From contig NZ_PUEJ01000003.1 of the NCBI RefSeq assembly GCF_002982075.1, positions 434,001 to 498,000 of the forward strand: a DNA stretch of 64,000 nt, given 5' to 3'. This DNA is from Labrys okinawensis (GTDB lineage Bacteria; Pseudomonadota; Alphaproteobacteria; Rhizobiales; Labraceae). The stretch's first letter is position 1; every line of letters begins with the position of its first letter. The notes beneath the pieces are model-generated. The model ran no database searches. It was not told the origin of the DNA and saw only the letters and a program-made list of their open reading frames with translations. Positions 45,911 through 54,394 of this stretch are shown in pieces. The translations under genes were made by a program, and so were the position numbers.

Positions 45911-46252
45911 ACCGGGCATTGTTCGAATTGCCATTCGGCAATGTATCAAAACGTGATTCCGCAACGGGGGCCTTTGGGTGCATAGTCTGGCCCGGACGGG
46001 CGATGGTACCTTGCCGGGCGACCATACCCGAAAGACCTACGCCTATTTTGTTGGGCGCGTTTTGCCCCAAAAGGGCCAATTGGCCGTATTATCGCGGCCG
46101 GATGTGCAAAATCGCACACCGAAGTCACGCCGCAGCGACGGCGGCCGGCGTTTAGTGCGTATGTACACAGACTGTTAACTTTCCTTACCTGCTAATGACC
46201 GCAAAACGAACGGAGTTCCGATTTCTGGTGCAATCTGCTGATAGGTCCCGCC
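45911..46252. other. Intergenic region, possible regulatory DNA
   Basis: 342 bp without a supported gene. It includes a small hairpin ATTGCC...GGCAAT (about 45928-45943) and, just before the next gene, an A/T-rich stretch TGTTAACTTTCCTTACC that could be a promoter or a CtrA-like half-site. No RNA family is recognisable. Confidence 0.4.
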
Positions 46253-46444
46253 ATGAGCATCGTCCTGCATTTTCCCAAAGAGCCCAAAGCCCCGCGCCCT
46301 CCGAGTGAACAGGAGGCCCGGGAGCATAGTGCAGAAATCCTGTTCTTCACCGGCGTGCGCATCGAGCGCCACGTGGAAGATGATCGTCAGTCGCCCCAGC
46401 CGCGTCGTGGCGCCGGTGGTGGCAAGCGCCATCGCAAGGCGTGA
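46253..46444 (+). CDS. Small basic conserved hypothetical protein
   Basis: 63 aa. The core AEILFFTGVRIER is flanked by a Pro/Glu-rich start and a basic tail (PRRGAGGGKRHRKA). No signal peptide. I recall similar short proteins in Rhizobiales but no function. The promoter-like A/T-rich stretch immediately upstream supports a real gene. Confidence 0.7.
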   Translation: MSIVLHFPKEPKAPRPPSEQEAREHSAEILFFTGVRIERHVEDDRQSPQPRRGAGGGKRHRKA

Positions 46445-46452
46445 GTTTCAGC

Positions 46453-46815
46453 GACGAAATCGGCTGAGCCGAGGGCGTTCTCCTCGGACTTGCCATCGGT
46501 GATGCGTTGAGCATCACGCTCGAATTTTCAGGCCGCGACAGCCAGAGCCCCTGCCCGATATCGTCGGCGGCCGGCCATTAGCCCTTCCGGCCGGAGCCTG
46601 GACCGACGACACCTCCATGGCGCTTTGCTTGGCGGCGAGCCTTCAGCAGCATAAACAATTCGATCCCCGGGATTGCATGAACCGTTTCGTCAATGGCTGG
46701 CGATAGGGTGTCCGGGCGCGACCGGCGAGCGCTTCGGGATTGGGGTGACCGGGGGCGCGCTCGCGCTGTGACCTGTCCGGCAACGCCGCCATCCTGCGGG
46801 TGCTGGCCGACAGCC
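46453..46815 (+). pseudogene. Decayed ADP-ribosylglycohydrolase (DraG-like) gene
   Basis: Pieces of a DraG-family enzyme are recognisable in two frames. First AEGVLLGLAIGDALSITLEF (the family N-terminus) after an in-frame TGA at 46465-46467. Then, after a frameshift, PLPDIVGGRPLALPAGAWTD followed by DTSMALCLAASL with the metal-binding WTDDTSM motif, ending at TAG 46705-46707. Further on SGNAAILRVLADSL matches the AGNGSLMRLAPV region. Stops, frameshift and missing C-terminal half show that it is dead. The 3' side abuts the DUF1254 gene. Confidence 0.82.
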
Positions 46816-47343
46816 TCAGCGGCAGCTCGCTGGTTCCAGCCCTCGTTCCACATCGGCTTGCTGCGTCGGCTCAGGCACGAGCGCGCGCACCACGATCAGG
46901 CCCGTCGGCTCGGGGGCCTGGAGACGCAGGGCGACCGGCAGGTCCGGACCTTGCTTGGCCCTGATCTCGGCAAGTTGCGCCAGTGTGAACAAGGTCATGT
47001 CCAGAGCGCCGCTCGCGCCCGCCCGATCGGTCAACGTGTAGAAATTGAGGCCTGCCGGCGTATAGAAGGACACTGAGAGAAAGCCGGCATTCAGCGGCAC
47101 ATGCACATGGACCGGCCCACCGGCCAGGTCGTAACGGCAGAAGGCCGTGACGATGGCCGGGTCGGGCAAGGGCAGAGGGGTCTTGTCGGCGGTCAGAATG
47201 ACGAAACGCCCGAGCGGGGCGATGGCGCTCGCACGCTGGAAGCCGGTCTGCCCGCTGAGGCGGGGCAGGGCGACGATCGTGGTCAGATGCACCACAAGGC
47301 CGACGAGCAGACCCGCAAGCGTCCATAACAGCCAGCGGATCAC
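46816..47343 (-). CDS. DUF1254-family membrane-anchored protein
   Basis: 175 aa. An N-terminal hydrophobic helix (WLLWTLAGLLVGLVVHLTTI) is followed by a domain with FVILTADKTPLPLPDPAIVT, VPLNAGFLSVSFYTPAGLNF and RAGASGALDMTLFTLAQLAE, as in short alphaproteobacterial DUF1254 proteins. Function unknown. Its ATG overlaps the stop of the DUF1214 gene, and the two families are often found together or fused. Confidence 0.78.
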   Translation of the reverse strand: MIRWLLWTLAGLLVGLVVHLTTIVALPRLSGQTGFQRASAIAPLGRFVILTADKTPLPLPDPAIVTAFCRYDLAGGPVHVHVPLNAGFLSVSFYTPAGLNFYTLTDRAGASGALDMTLFTLAQLAEIRAKQGPDLPVALRLQAPEPTGLIVVRALVPEPTQQADVERGLEPASCR

Positions 47344-47951
47344 GGTGCGCCTCCAGCCGTGCAGTCCAGCCGTTCGACCGCGGGGACGGCGATGGTCCGG
47401 CCGGCGCCGAATTCCGTGGCGAGGCCCGTCGAGACAGGGCTGTCATAAAGGCGCAGGACCAGGCTCATCGGTCCAGGGGTACTCGGCAGCCAATTGCCGG
47501 GCTGACTGTCGGGCGCCACGGTGACGCTTACCCGGCCTTCCCAGCCCCTCAGAACGGAGGAACTGGTGAAGCCGGCCCGGTTGCTGGGATTGCTTACCAG
47601 CCGGTCGGCTCGATCATAGAGGGTAAGAGTCCACCAGCGCGCTTGGGGCAGCATGGCCGAAAGGCGATAGCGGCAGGCGCCATCGAGGGCTCGGCCGGTC
47701 GAATCTTTCCGGGCGGTGAAGGCAAGGCCCTCGCCGGGGCCGAGAGGCAGGTCGCCGCTACGGGCGATCCGGGCGAGGCTGTAGCGATCGGCTCCGAGAG
47801 GATCTGCAAGGGGCCAAGCCGTCCAGGGCCCGAAGCGCAGGGCGCCCAGCTGAAAATCGGACCCTGTCGCCCACCAGGTGACACCGAGCCCCAGCGCGCC
47901 CCCGAGGCCTAGGGCATAGACCAGCCCCACGATCGAGGAGAAGCCTTTCAT
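47340..47951 (-). CDS. DUF1214-family protein
   Basis: 203 aa with an N-terminal membrane helix (IVGLVYALGLGGALGLGVTW). The domain YRLSAMLPQARWWTLTLYDR, NPSNRAGFTSSSVLR and GNWLPSTPGPMSLVLRLYDS is typical of DUF1214. Function unknown, probably periplasmic. It is the middle gene of an overlapping operon with PBP1 upstream and the DUF1254 gene downstream. Confidence 0.82.
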   Translation of the reverse strand: MKGFSSIVGLVYALGLGGALGLGVTWWATGSDFQLGALRFGPWTAWPLADPLGADRYSLARIARSGDLPLGPGEGLAFTARKDSTGRALDGACRYRLSAMLPQARWWTLTLYDRADRLVSNPSNRAGFTSSSVLRGWEGRVSVTVAPDSQPGNWLPSTPGPMSLVLRLYDSPVSTGLATEFGAGRTIAVPAVERLDCTAGGAP

Positions 47952-50140
47952 TCGATCGCCGACACCGGCGCGAGGTGGCGCATCTGGGCCGCCTGCTTGG
48001 CAGGGGGGCGATCGGCCTGCTCGATCAAGGTGGCGACATCCCGCAGGATCTGCGTGGCGTTGCGGGTGAGGACAGGCGGCGCCGCAGGAGCCGGCTGGGC
48101 CGGGTCCGCGACACCGGGCTCCGGCGGTTCCGCCTTGCCGGGCTGTTGCTGTCCCGGCGGGAAGGGGGCAACCCCGGGGATCGGCCGGATCTCCACGCCC
48201 TGATGAGCGACGGCCATCACCTGCTGCCAGGTCATGGCCGGAAGCGAACCGCCGGTCATCTCCTCGGTGGGCTGGAAATTGTCATTGCCGTACCAGACAC
48301 CGCCGACAAAGTTGCCGGTGAAGCCCATGAACCAGGCGTCGCGATAGGAATTGGTGGTGCCCGTCTTGCCGGCCACCTTGATGCCGGGCAATTGGGCCCG
48401 CTTGGCCGTGCCGTTTTCGACGACGCTGTTGAGCATGCCGTTCATGTCGGCGATGACCTTGGGGTCGATGACGACCGGATCCTCGCGGGCGGGATCGAAT
48501 TTCCGGAGAAGGTCGCCCTTGGCATTGCGGATCTCCAGCGCCGCATGAGGAGGCGCCTTGTGCCCGCCGGACGAGAAGACGCCATAGGCGCCGGTCATCT
48601 CCAGGAGATTGACGGCCTCCACTCCGATCGGCAAGGCCCAGGACTCCTTGAGATCCGTCTCGATGCCCATGGTTTTGGCCGTCTCGATGATCATGCGCCG
48701 GCCATCGGCGGCGCTCTTGCTGAGGGCCAGGGAAATCTTGACCGGGATGACGTTGACCGAGCGGGTGATGGCCTGTGTCAATGTGATCGGGCCGGAGAAT
48801 TTGTGACCGAAATTCTGGGGGCACCAGTTTCGGATGCAGACCGGCGAATCCACCACGATGGATTTGGGCGTGAAGCCGTTCATCAGGGCGGTGGCATAGA
48901 CGAAGGGCTTGAAGGAGGAGCCGGGTTGGCGCAGGGCGTCCGTGGCCCGGTTGAACTGGCTCTGGCTGTAGTCGCGCCCGCCTACCATGGCGCGCACCGC
49001 TCCGTCCGGCTCCATGATCACGATGGCGCCCTGATGCACGTTATAGTCTTTGCCGTATTGGCGCAGATTCGATTCCAGGACGATTTCCGCGCTCGCCTGG
49101 ATGACGGGATCCAGCGCCGTGCGCACCACGAACACGGATTCGTTGCCCAGGACGCCGTCATCGGCGAGATCGGCGATCTCGCCATAGGCCCAATCGAGAT
49201 AGTAGTCGGGCGCCTTCTCGCGGGCCCGGTCGACCGGCGTGGCCGGGTTGCGGCGGGCACCGGAAACCTGGCCCTCGGTCATGAAGCCGGCGTCGACCAG
49301 ATTGCTGAGAACCTGATTGGCGCGCCCGCGCGCTGCCGCGAGGTTGTTGGTTGGCGCGTATTTGGTCGGCGCCTTGAACAGGCCGGCCAGCATGGCGGCT
49401 TCCGCAAGGGAAACGTCGCGCACCGATTTGCCGAAATAATATTGCGCGGCCGCCTCGATGCCGAACGCGCCCCCGCCCATATAGGCGCGGTCGAGATAGA
49501 GCTTGAGAATCTCGTCCTTGCTCAAATGCCCCTCGAGCCAGAGCGCCAGATAGGCTTCGCGGATCTTGCGTTCGAGCGTGCGCTGGTTGGAGAGGAAGAG
49601 ATTCTTGGCAAGCTGCTGGGTGATCGAGGAGCCCCCCTGTACCACGCCGCTCGCCTGGCTGTTGACGGTGAGGGCGCGCAGGGTGCCGATGACATCGATG
49701 CCGAAATGATCGTAAAAGCGCCGGTCCTCGGTGGCGAGCACGGCCTTGATGACGTAATCGGGCATGTCGGCCAGCGCCACGCTGTCATTGCTGCGGATGC
49801 CGCGTTGGCCGACGAAATTGCCATAGCGATCTTCGAAGGTGACGGCGATGTCGGCGCGGCGCAGCCAGTCGTCGCCGATCTGGCGGATCGCGGGCTGCAT
49901 CAGCATCAGGCCGAAGATCATACCGGCCGTGCCCAGCGTCAGTCCCTCGCAGCCGACTTCTACCAGCAGCCGGCGCCAGCCCGAGACCTGAAATCTGTTC
50001 GAGATGTCGGAGCCGCGCTCGATTCCGGCCCGTACCTTCTGCCACGACGCGTAGACGGCGTTGTCGAGCCACGAGTCCAGCCGAAGGGCGGCGCGGCTCA
50101 GGCGCTTTCGAAAGGACGGCTCTGGCTTGCGTTCAGGCAC
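47948..50140 (-). CDS. Bifunctional penicillin-binding protein, class A (PBP1)
   Basis: 730 aa. A short cytoplasmic start and one helix (LTLGTAGMIFGLMLM) precede the GT51 glycosyltransferase (EDRRFYDHFGID with the catalytic Glu, GGSSITQQLAKN). The transpeptidase carries PGSSFKPF (Ser-x2-Lys), RSVN (SxN) and KTGTTNS (KTG). A Pro-rich tail follows. It polymerises and crosslinks peptidoglycan. Unlike long PBP1A proteins, I see no large inserted domain between the catalytic parts. It leads an operon with the DUF1214 and DUF1254 genes, joined by four-base overlaps. Confidence 0.92.
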   Translation of the reverse strand: MPERKPEPSFRKRLSRAALRLDSWLDNAVYASWQKVRAGIERGSDISNRFQVSGWRRLLVEVGCEGLTLGTAGMIFGLMLMQPAIRQIGDDWLRRADIAVTFEDRYGNFVGQRGIRSNDSVALADMPDYVIKAVLATEDRRFYDHFGIDVIGTLRALTVNSQASGVVQGGSSITQQLAKNLFLSNQRTLERKIREAYLALWLEGHLSKDEILKLYLDRAYMGGGAFGIEAAAQYYFGKSVRDVSLAEAAMLAGLFKAPTKYAPTNNLAAARGRANQVLSNLVDAGFMTEGQVSGARRNPATPVDRAREKAPDYYLDWAYGEIADLADDGVLGNESVFVVRTALDPVIQASAEIVLESNLRQYGKDYNVHQGAIVIMEPDGAVRAMVGGRDYSQSQFNRATDALRQPGSSFKPFVYATALMNGFTPKSIVVDSPVCIRNWCPQNFGHKFSGPITLTQAITRSVNVIPVKISLALSKSAADGRRMIIETAKTMGIETDLKESWALPIGVEAVNLLEMTGAYGVFSSGGHKAPPHAALEIRNAKGDLLRKFDPAREDPVVIDPKVIADMNGMLNSVVENGTAKRAQLPGIKVAGKTGTTNSYRDAWFMGFTGNFVGGVWYGNDNFQPTEEMTGGSLPAMTWQQVMAVAHQGVEIRPIPGVAPFPPGQQQPGKAEPPEPGVADPAQPAPAAPPVLTRNATQILRDVATLIEQADRPPAKQAAQMRHLAPVSAIE

Positions 50141-50355
50141 GATGAAACCAACCGATACGCGAAAGACGTCAGTACGGTCAGTCTAACCCCCGGTTGCCGA
50201 TCCTGAAAGACCTGCAATTTCCCCCTCATGATTTTCCATCCGCATGGCAAACAACATTGCTTCCGGAATTAATTTCTCGTCCCTGTCGGATCCGGTCGTG
50301 CTGCATCGTCCTTGGGGCAGGTCCACGAAACGTGCCCCATGAGGAGGAAGAGACC

Positions 50356-50811
50356 ATGGCTGAAATCGTCCCACACGGCATGAACGTCCTGTCGCCGCAC
50401 CTGATCTGCGACGGCGCCGCCGCCGCCATCGAATTCTACAAGAAGGCTTTTGGCGCCGAAGAGATGATCCGCCTGCCCGGACCCGACGGCAAGCTGATGC
50501 ATGCCTCGATCAAGGTCTGCGGCAGTTCGGTCATGCTGGTCGACGCGAACAAGCAATGGGGCCTGCTATCGCCCAAGATGCTCAACGGCACCCCCGTGAC
50601 CATCCATCTCTTCGTCGCCGATGTCGATGCGTTCGTCGCCCGCGCGGTCGACGCGGGAGCCGAGGTGGCGATGCCGGTGCAGGACATGTTCTGGGGCGAC
50701 CGCTACGGCGTGATCAAGGATCCCTTCGGGCATCATTGGTCGATCGCAACCCATCAGCGCGATCTCACCGTCGAGGAAATCCAGGAAGGCATGCGCAAGA
50801 TGGGCGGCTGA
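50356..50811 (+). CDS. VOC-family (PhnB/glyoxalase-like) protein
   Basis: 151 aa from ATG 50356, preceded by GAGGAGGAAGAG. Two beta-alpha-beta-beta-beta repeats are visible (LICDGAAAAIEFYKKAFGAE and IHLFVADVDAFVARAVDAGA), ending in the usual DRYGVIKDPFGHHWSIATH. PhnB-like members are cytoplasmic proteins of unknown or varied activity. The metal-site residues are incomplete by eye, so it may not be an active glyoxalase. Confidence 0.86.
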   Translation: MAEIVPHGMNVLSPHLICDGAAAAIEFYKKAFGAEEMIRLPGPDGKLMHASIKVCGSSVMLVDANKQWGLLSPKMLNGTPVTIHLFVADVDAFVARAVDAGAEVAMPVQDMFWGDRYGVIKDPFGHHWSIATHQRDLTVEEIQEGMRKMGG

Positions 50812-50883
50812 AGGGCCTGGCTCCGGCGGCGCAGGCCTTCACGAAGGGTGACTCGGGCCGGCTGTTCCGCTATTGCAACGGCG

Positions 50884-51363
50884 ATGGAACAGCCCTCGAA
50901 GCCCTTCTGGAAAACCAAGCCGCTGGAGGCACTCTCGCCGGAGGAGTGGGAGAGCCTTTGCGACGGGTGCGGGCGCTGCTGTCTGGTCAAGTTGGAGGAA
51001 GAGGAAACCGGCGATACCTATTTTACCGATGTCGCCTGTTTCATGCTCGAATGCCACAGCTGCCAATGCTCCGACTACGAGCATCGCAAGCGTCATGTTC
51101 CCGATTGCGTCACGCTGACGCCCGAACTGGTGCGCACCATCGATTGGCTGCCGCCGACCTGTGCCTATCGCTTGGTCGCTGACGGCGAGGATCTCTATTG
51201 GTGGCATCCTTTGGTTTCGGGCGACCCCGATACCGTGCACCAGGCCAAGGTCTCGGTTCGCGGCAAGGTCAAGGCTGACGACAAACAGGTGGGCGAGGGC
51301 GAGTGGGAAGAGCATGTGGTGCGCTGGCCCGCGCGCGTCCCCAAGGCGGCCCGCAGACGCTGA
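50884..51363 (+). CDS. YcgN-family (UPF0260) cysteine-cluster protein
   Basis: 159 aa from ATG 50884 ([20 protein letters not shown]). The Cys cluster [15 protein letters not shown] and a second set ([15 protein letters not shown]) could hold an Fe-S or zinc site; [20 protein letters not shown] is family-specific. Function unknown. It follows the VOC gene on the same strand after ~70 bp. Confidence 0.88.
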   Translation: MEQPSKPFWKTKPLEALSPEEWESLCDGCGRCCLVKLEEEETGDTYFTDVACFMLECHSCQCSDYEHRKRHVPDCVTLTPELVRTIDWLPPTCAYRLVADGEDLYWWHPLVSGDPDTVHQAKVSVRGKVKADDKQVGEGEWEEHVVRWPARVPKAARRR

Positions 51364-51553
51364 AGCCGGTATAGTCGCCGACGTCGCGCTGCCGAGCCTG
51401 AAAGTGGGGTGAGCCAGCGCCGATCACTTGCGGCGCGGCAGGCTGACCCATTGCCGAACATCGCTGTGAAGACATTCCGGGAATTGCCCTACTCGGGCAG
51501 CATTCCAGCAACACAGCGCGATTATCTTCACGTCACTCGAAAGGAGTTGTGGG

Positions 51554-51643
51554 ATGGAAACGCTTGTCGACATCGGCTCTGCTGCCGTGCTCATGATCCT
51601 GGCGGGCATGATCTTGCATGTTGCCCTGTCCATGCCGGTTTGA
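51554..51643 (+). CDS. Candidate 29-aa membrane peptide
   Basis: A short ORF, METLVDIGSAAVLMILAG then MILHVALSMPV, consisting of a single hydrophobic helix. AAGGAG (51541-51546) lies seven bases before the ATG, a better site than many annotated genes here have. No family is known to me. Support is the ribosome-binding site and composition only. Confidence 0.5.
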   Translation: METLVDIGSAAVLMILAGMILHVALSMPV

Positions 51644-51779
51644 GGCTGCACAAATACTAAGTTTACTCTTTGGTAAACATGTTTTGCGGCGAGAAGGCGC
51701 CTGTGCGTTTTCGCACAGAATGGATGCGTGCCTCTGTTCGAAATAGAACGTGTTGAACATCAGATTCGGGGGAAGATTG

Positions 51780-51938
51780 ATGACACGCGCGCAACTGGTT
51801 CTCGATCGTCCCGAGCGGCTGGCTGGCTTCGGCCGGGTGAATCCCTCGGCGGCTGGCCGGCATCTCAGTTTTGCGATCTCGACTCTCTCCTTCGTCGTGA
51901 TCGCCTCCTCGGCCTTGTTTCTCGCCTCGTTCTTCTAA
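51780..51938 (+). CDS. Candidate 52-aa single-span membrane protein
   Basis: From ATG 51780 the product has a basic N-terminal part (MTRAQLVLDRPERLAGFGR) and a C-terminal hydrophobic helix (FAISTLSFVVIASSALFLAS, then FF). GGGGGAAG lies just upstream. Its TAA stop is the first three bases of hairpin repeat copy C. No family recognised. Confidence 0.5.
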   Translation: MTRAQLVLDRPERLAGFGRVNPSAAGRHLSFAISTLSFVVIASSALFLASFF

Positions 51939-52036
51939 AGCGTTTTGCGATTTGGCAGAATTGCCAGGAAGCGCAAAGACGCGTCGAACCAAAAAGTTGG
52001 AGCAAACAGGCCTTTCGGTCTAAACGGGCTTTGCTC
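51936..52036 (+). repeat. Dispersed ~100 bp hairpin repeat, copy C
   Basis: The clearest plus-strand copy: TAAAGCGTTTTGCGATTTGG, GCGCAAAGACGCGTCGAA, AGTTGGAGCAAACAGG and GCTTTGCTC at the end. The first two blocks pair as a hairpin. It begins in the stop codon of the preceding small ORF. Confidence 0.88.
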
Positions 52037-52152
52037 GGGAGAGTGCAATTTCTCCGAAGGCGTTTTCTTGATCGAAGAGGTATCAACTTTTCCGGAAAAC
52101 GCTCCAAGCATCGCGGCGCGTTTTCTCTTTGGATGCCGAGAGCCGCCTGATT

Positions 52153-52941
52153 CTACTGAAAGCGCACGGGCGAGCCGGCCCTGTCGGCCATGGTCTCGAT
52201 GAAGGAGCGATAGGCCGAGACTGCTGTGACGGCGGTGATCGTGCCGCAATCGCGCCCCTTGCCGCCCATCACGGCCGAGATCACCCCGACCAGCACATAG
52301 TTTCCGCCCTGGCGCTGGAACACCGGTCCGCCCGAATCCCCCCGGCAGATGCCATTGTTGTTGATGGTGCGGCGGGTCGCCTTGTGGTCGATCAGAAAGA
52401 GCTGGTGGGATTTGCTGTCGATCTGGTCCAGCATGTCGAAGCGCCGTTCGCGCAGCTTGCCGGCGCTGCTGACGACGCGATCGCGGCTCATGCCGAAACC
52501 AGCAACCTGCACGTCGACGAAGCTGCCGTCATCGGCGATGCGCGAGGCCAGCGGCACCGGCACCAGCCAATCCGGAAATTCGTGCTCCACCCGGATCAGG
52601 GCGATGTCGTTGATCGCCGCCGAGGTGCCGAGCGCCGTCACATCGAATTGGGGATGGATCGCCACCTGCGTTGCCTCGGCAAAGCGGAAGCGGAACTGGG
52701 TGTCGAGGGCTCGGATGCGATAGTCGCCATGGCCGCTCAGGAAGCAGTGGGCGGCCGTGAGCACCAGCTTGCGGGAAATTACCGTGCCGCTGCATTTGGT
52801 ACCGCTCGGCCCCGTGATCTGCACGACATGGCTGCGGACGCCGGTGGGATCGGTGACATCGCGGCCGCCCTTGATCGCCAAGGCTGGCATGGTGAGGGCC
52901 ACGAAGGACATGACAGCAACGGCGAGGCGGATTTTCATCAT
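52153..52941 (-). CDS. Secreted trypsin-like serine protease (S1), first of a tandem pair
   Basis: 262 aa from ATG 52941. A signal peptide (MMKIRLAVAVMSFVALTMPA, LA) is followed almost directly by the chymotrypsin fold: TAAHC (His), INDIALIRV (Asp) and GDSGGPV (Ser), with Cys pairs for disulfides. The mature protein begins IKGGRD, so it may be active without a long propeptide. Probably periplasmic or secreted. It lies 103 bases downstream of a similar gene. Confidence 0.87.
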   Translation of the reverse strand: MMKIRLAVAVMSFVALTMPALAIKGGRDVTDPTGVRSHVVQITGPSGTKCSGTVISRKLVLTAAHCFLSGHGDYRIRALDTQFRFRFAEATQVAIHPQFDVTALGTSAAINDIALIRVEHEFPDWLVPVPLASRIADDGSFVDVQVAGFGMSRDRVVSSAGKLRERRFDMLDQIDSKSHQLFLIDHKATRRTINNNGICRGDSGGPVFQRQGGNYVLVGVISAVMGGKGRDCGTITAVTAVSAYRSFIETMADRAGSPVRFQ

Positions 52942-53043
52942 GGCTAAGCTGTAGAGCATTTCCAACCAAAACCAAATTGTTGCACGCCCTCGCCGATTCT
53001 CGGGCTTCATTGCAGGAATTTGCCGGGTTTCGAGTTTTCCAGG

Positions 53044-53802
53044 TCACGGCAAGGACGCGCCCATCCGTGCCGCATTGCTGCGAATCCAGGGCAGGGCGGT
53101 GCCGAGCAGGGCGACGCCCGTCATGCCGCCGCAGCCTCGCCCGCTATTGGCTCCTACGGCCGAGGCCAGCACACCCACAAGCATGCCCTCGCGCAGCACC
53201 GGACCACCCGAATCGCCCTGGCAGGCGCCGCCGACGCCGCTGCTCTCGCGCAGGCGCAATTGCACCTTCGAGATGGGTGGGGCTCCCTCCAGCGCGATCT
53301 CGCGGAGGACGCCGCCGCTCTTGCCGGCGTTCTGGGCGGTCAGGCCGAAACCGGCGACGCGGTAAACTCCTCCCGCAATCCCTGCTTCGGCGACAAGGGG
53401 AAGGGGAGCGTAGCCGGCCAGCGGCGCATCGAGCTTCACCAGAGCAAGGTCGATGGTGAAATGCCGCCTGTCATAGGCCTTGGCATCGAATTGAGGGTGG
53501 ATCGCCACGCTGCCGAGCTGCGACAGCACCGGCTTGCCGGCCTGATACGTCAGCAGGCGGTAATTGGCTCCCTTGCGTACGCAATGGCCCGCCGTCAGCA
53601 GAAGGTCGGAGGCGATGACGCTGGCCGAGCAGAAACTGCCGCGATCGGAGACGATCATCACGACATGGCGGGCCATATCGGCGGCTGCCGGCGCGCCGCC
53701 GACGATGGCACGGGCCGGTTGCGCGGATAAGAGAGCCATGGCCAGTGCGAAAAGGCCGGCGACGAACGAGCGCAAGGCCCGGCGCGACGTCGGTGTCAGC
53801 AT
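53044..53802 (-). CDS. Secreted trypsin-like serine protease (S1), second of a tandem pair
   Basis: 252 aa from ATG 53802; a longer frame to ATG 53898 exists, but the signal peptide (RRALRSFVAGLFALAMALLS, AQPARA) starts here. The triad is TAGHC (His), TIDLALVKL (Asp) and GDSGGPV (Ser). The mature N-terminus IVGGAP is that of an activated trypsin. It is divergent in sequence from the neighbouring protease, so the pair is an old duplication or two independent genes. Substrates unknown. Confidence 0.86.
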   Translation of the reverse strand: MLTPTSRRALRSFVAGLFALAMALLSAQPARAIVGGAPAAADMARHVVMIVSDRGSFCSASVIASDLLLTAGHCVRKGANYRLLTYQAGKPVLSQLGSVAIHPQFDAKAYDRRHFTIDLALVKLDAPLAGYAPLPLVAEAGIAGGVYRVAGFGLTAQNAGKSGGVLREIALEGAPPISKVQLRLRESSGVGGACQGDSGGPVLREGMLVGVLASAVGANSGRGCGGMTGVALLGTALPWIRSNAARMGASLP

Positions 53803-53961
53803 GAGCGACCGGTCGGACGCATGCGCGAGCCAGCCGCGGTCTGCCACATTGATGTGGCGCTTCTTCTGGCGAAAGGCGGGATTGAGCATTACGTTCATGC
53901 CGTGTTCAGTGGCTCTGCAGAATGATGATGGGCCGAATCGAGGGGAATTGCGGCGAAATCT

Positions 53962-54063
53962 AGAGCAAGGCGCGTCGGGCGGAAATGCTGCCTTGTTCCA
54001 ACACCTTGTTTCGGCGCGTTTTTGGATTTTTGCAGGAGGCGAGCTATCGCAGAACGCTATAGC
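53962..54063 (-). repeat. Dispersed ~100 bp hairpin repeat, copy D (degenerate)
   Basis: Minus-strand orientation. On the plus strand AGAGCAAGGCGCG, TTGTTCCAACACCTTGTTTC, GGCGCGTTTTTGGATTTTTG and ATCGCAGAACGCTATAG align in order with copy B but with many changes. It ends seven bases before the PepSY gene start, so it is in that gene's leader. Confidence 0.65.
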
Positions 54064-54069
54064 AAAAGG

Positions 54070-54384
54070 ATGAGAATGGGGCGGATATCCTCCTTGGCCA
54101 TGGCCGTTGCTCTGGGACTTGGGTGGTTTGGCGCAGTGCAGCCGGCTATGGCTGCCTGCGTCAGCCTCAGCGAGGCGCGCCCGCTTGTGAAGGCTGGTAC
54201 CATAGTGCCTCTTATTTCAGCATTGGGAGCGGCGCGACGTGCTGTAAAGGGAGAGATGATTGACGGGAATTTGTGTGGAGATCCGGGCAATTACCGCTAT
54301 GTCGTCACATTTCTGGGGACCGATGGGCGGGTGATAAGAGCGACGATCAACGCCAAGACCGGCGAAGTCGTTGGTGTGAAGTAA
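54070..54384 (+). CDS. PepSY-like periplasmic protein
   Basis: 104 aa from ATG 54070 (ATG 54076 is possible). A signal peptide (SSLAMAVALGLGWFGAVQPA, MAA) precedes a small domain (LSEARPLVKAGTIVPLISAL, then YRYVVTFLGTDGRVIRATIN, AKTGEVVGVK) that is PepSY-like. The final part, in which a residue chain ends with AKTGEVVG, is the usual PepSY strand. It lies 10 bp before feuP and is probably cotranscribed, as PepSY proteins are with several two-component pairs. Confidence 0.85.
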   Translation: MRMGRISSLAMAVALGLGWFGAVQPAMAACVSLSEARPLVKAGTIVPLISALGAARRAVKGEMIDGNLCGDPGNYRYVVTFLGTDGRVIRATINAKTGEVVGVK

Positions 54385-54394
54385 AGGAATACCG

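Noticed and set aside
47975..50206. Plus-strand ORF of 743 codons
   Set aside because: Antisense shadow of the PBP1 gene, which has all catalytic motifs.
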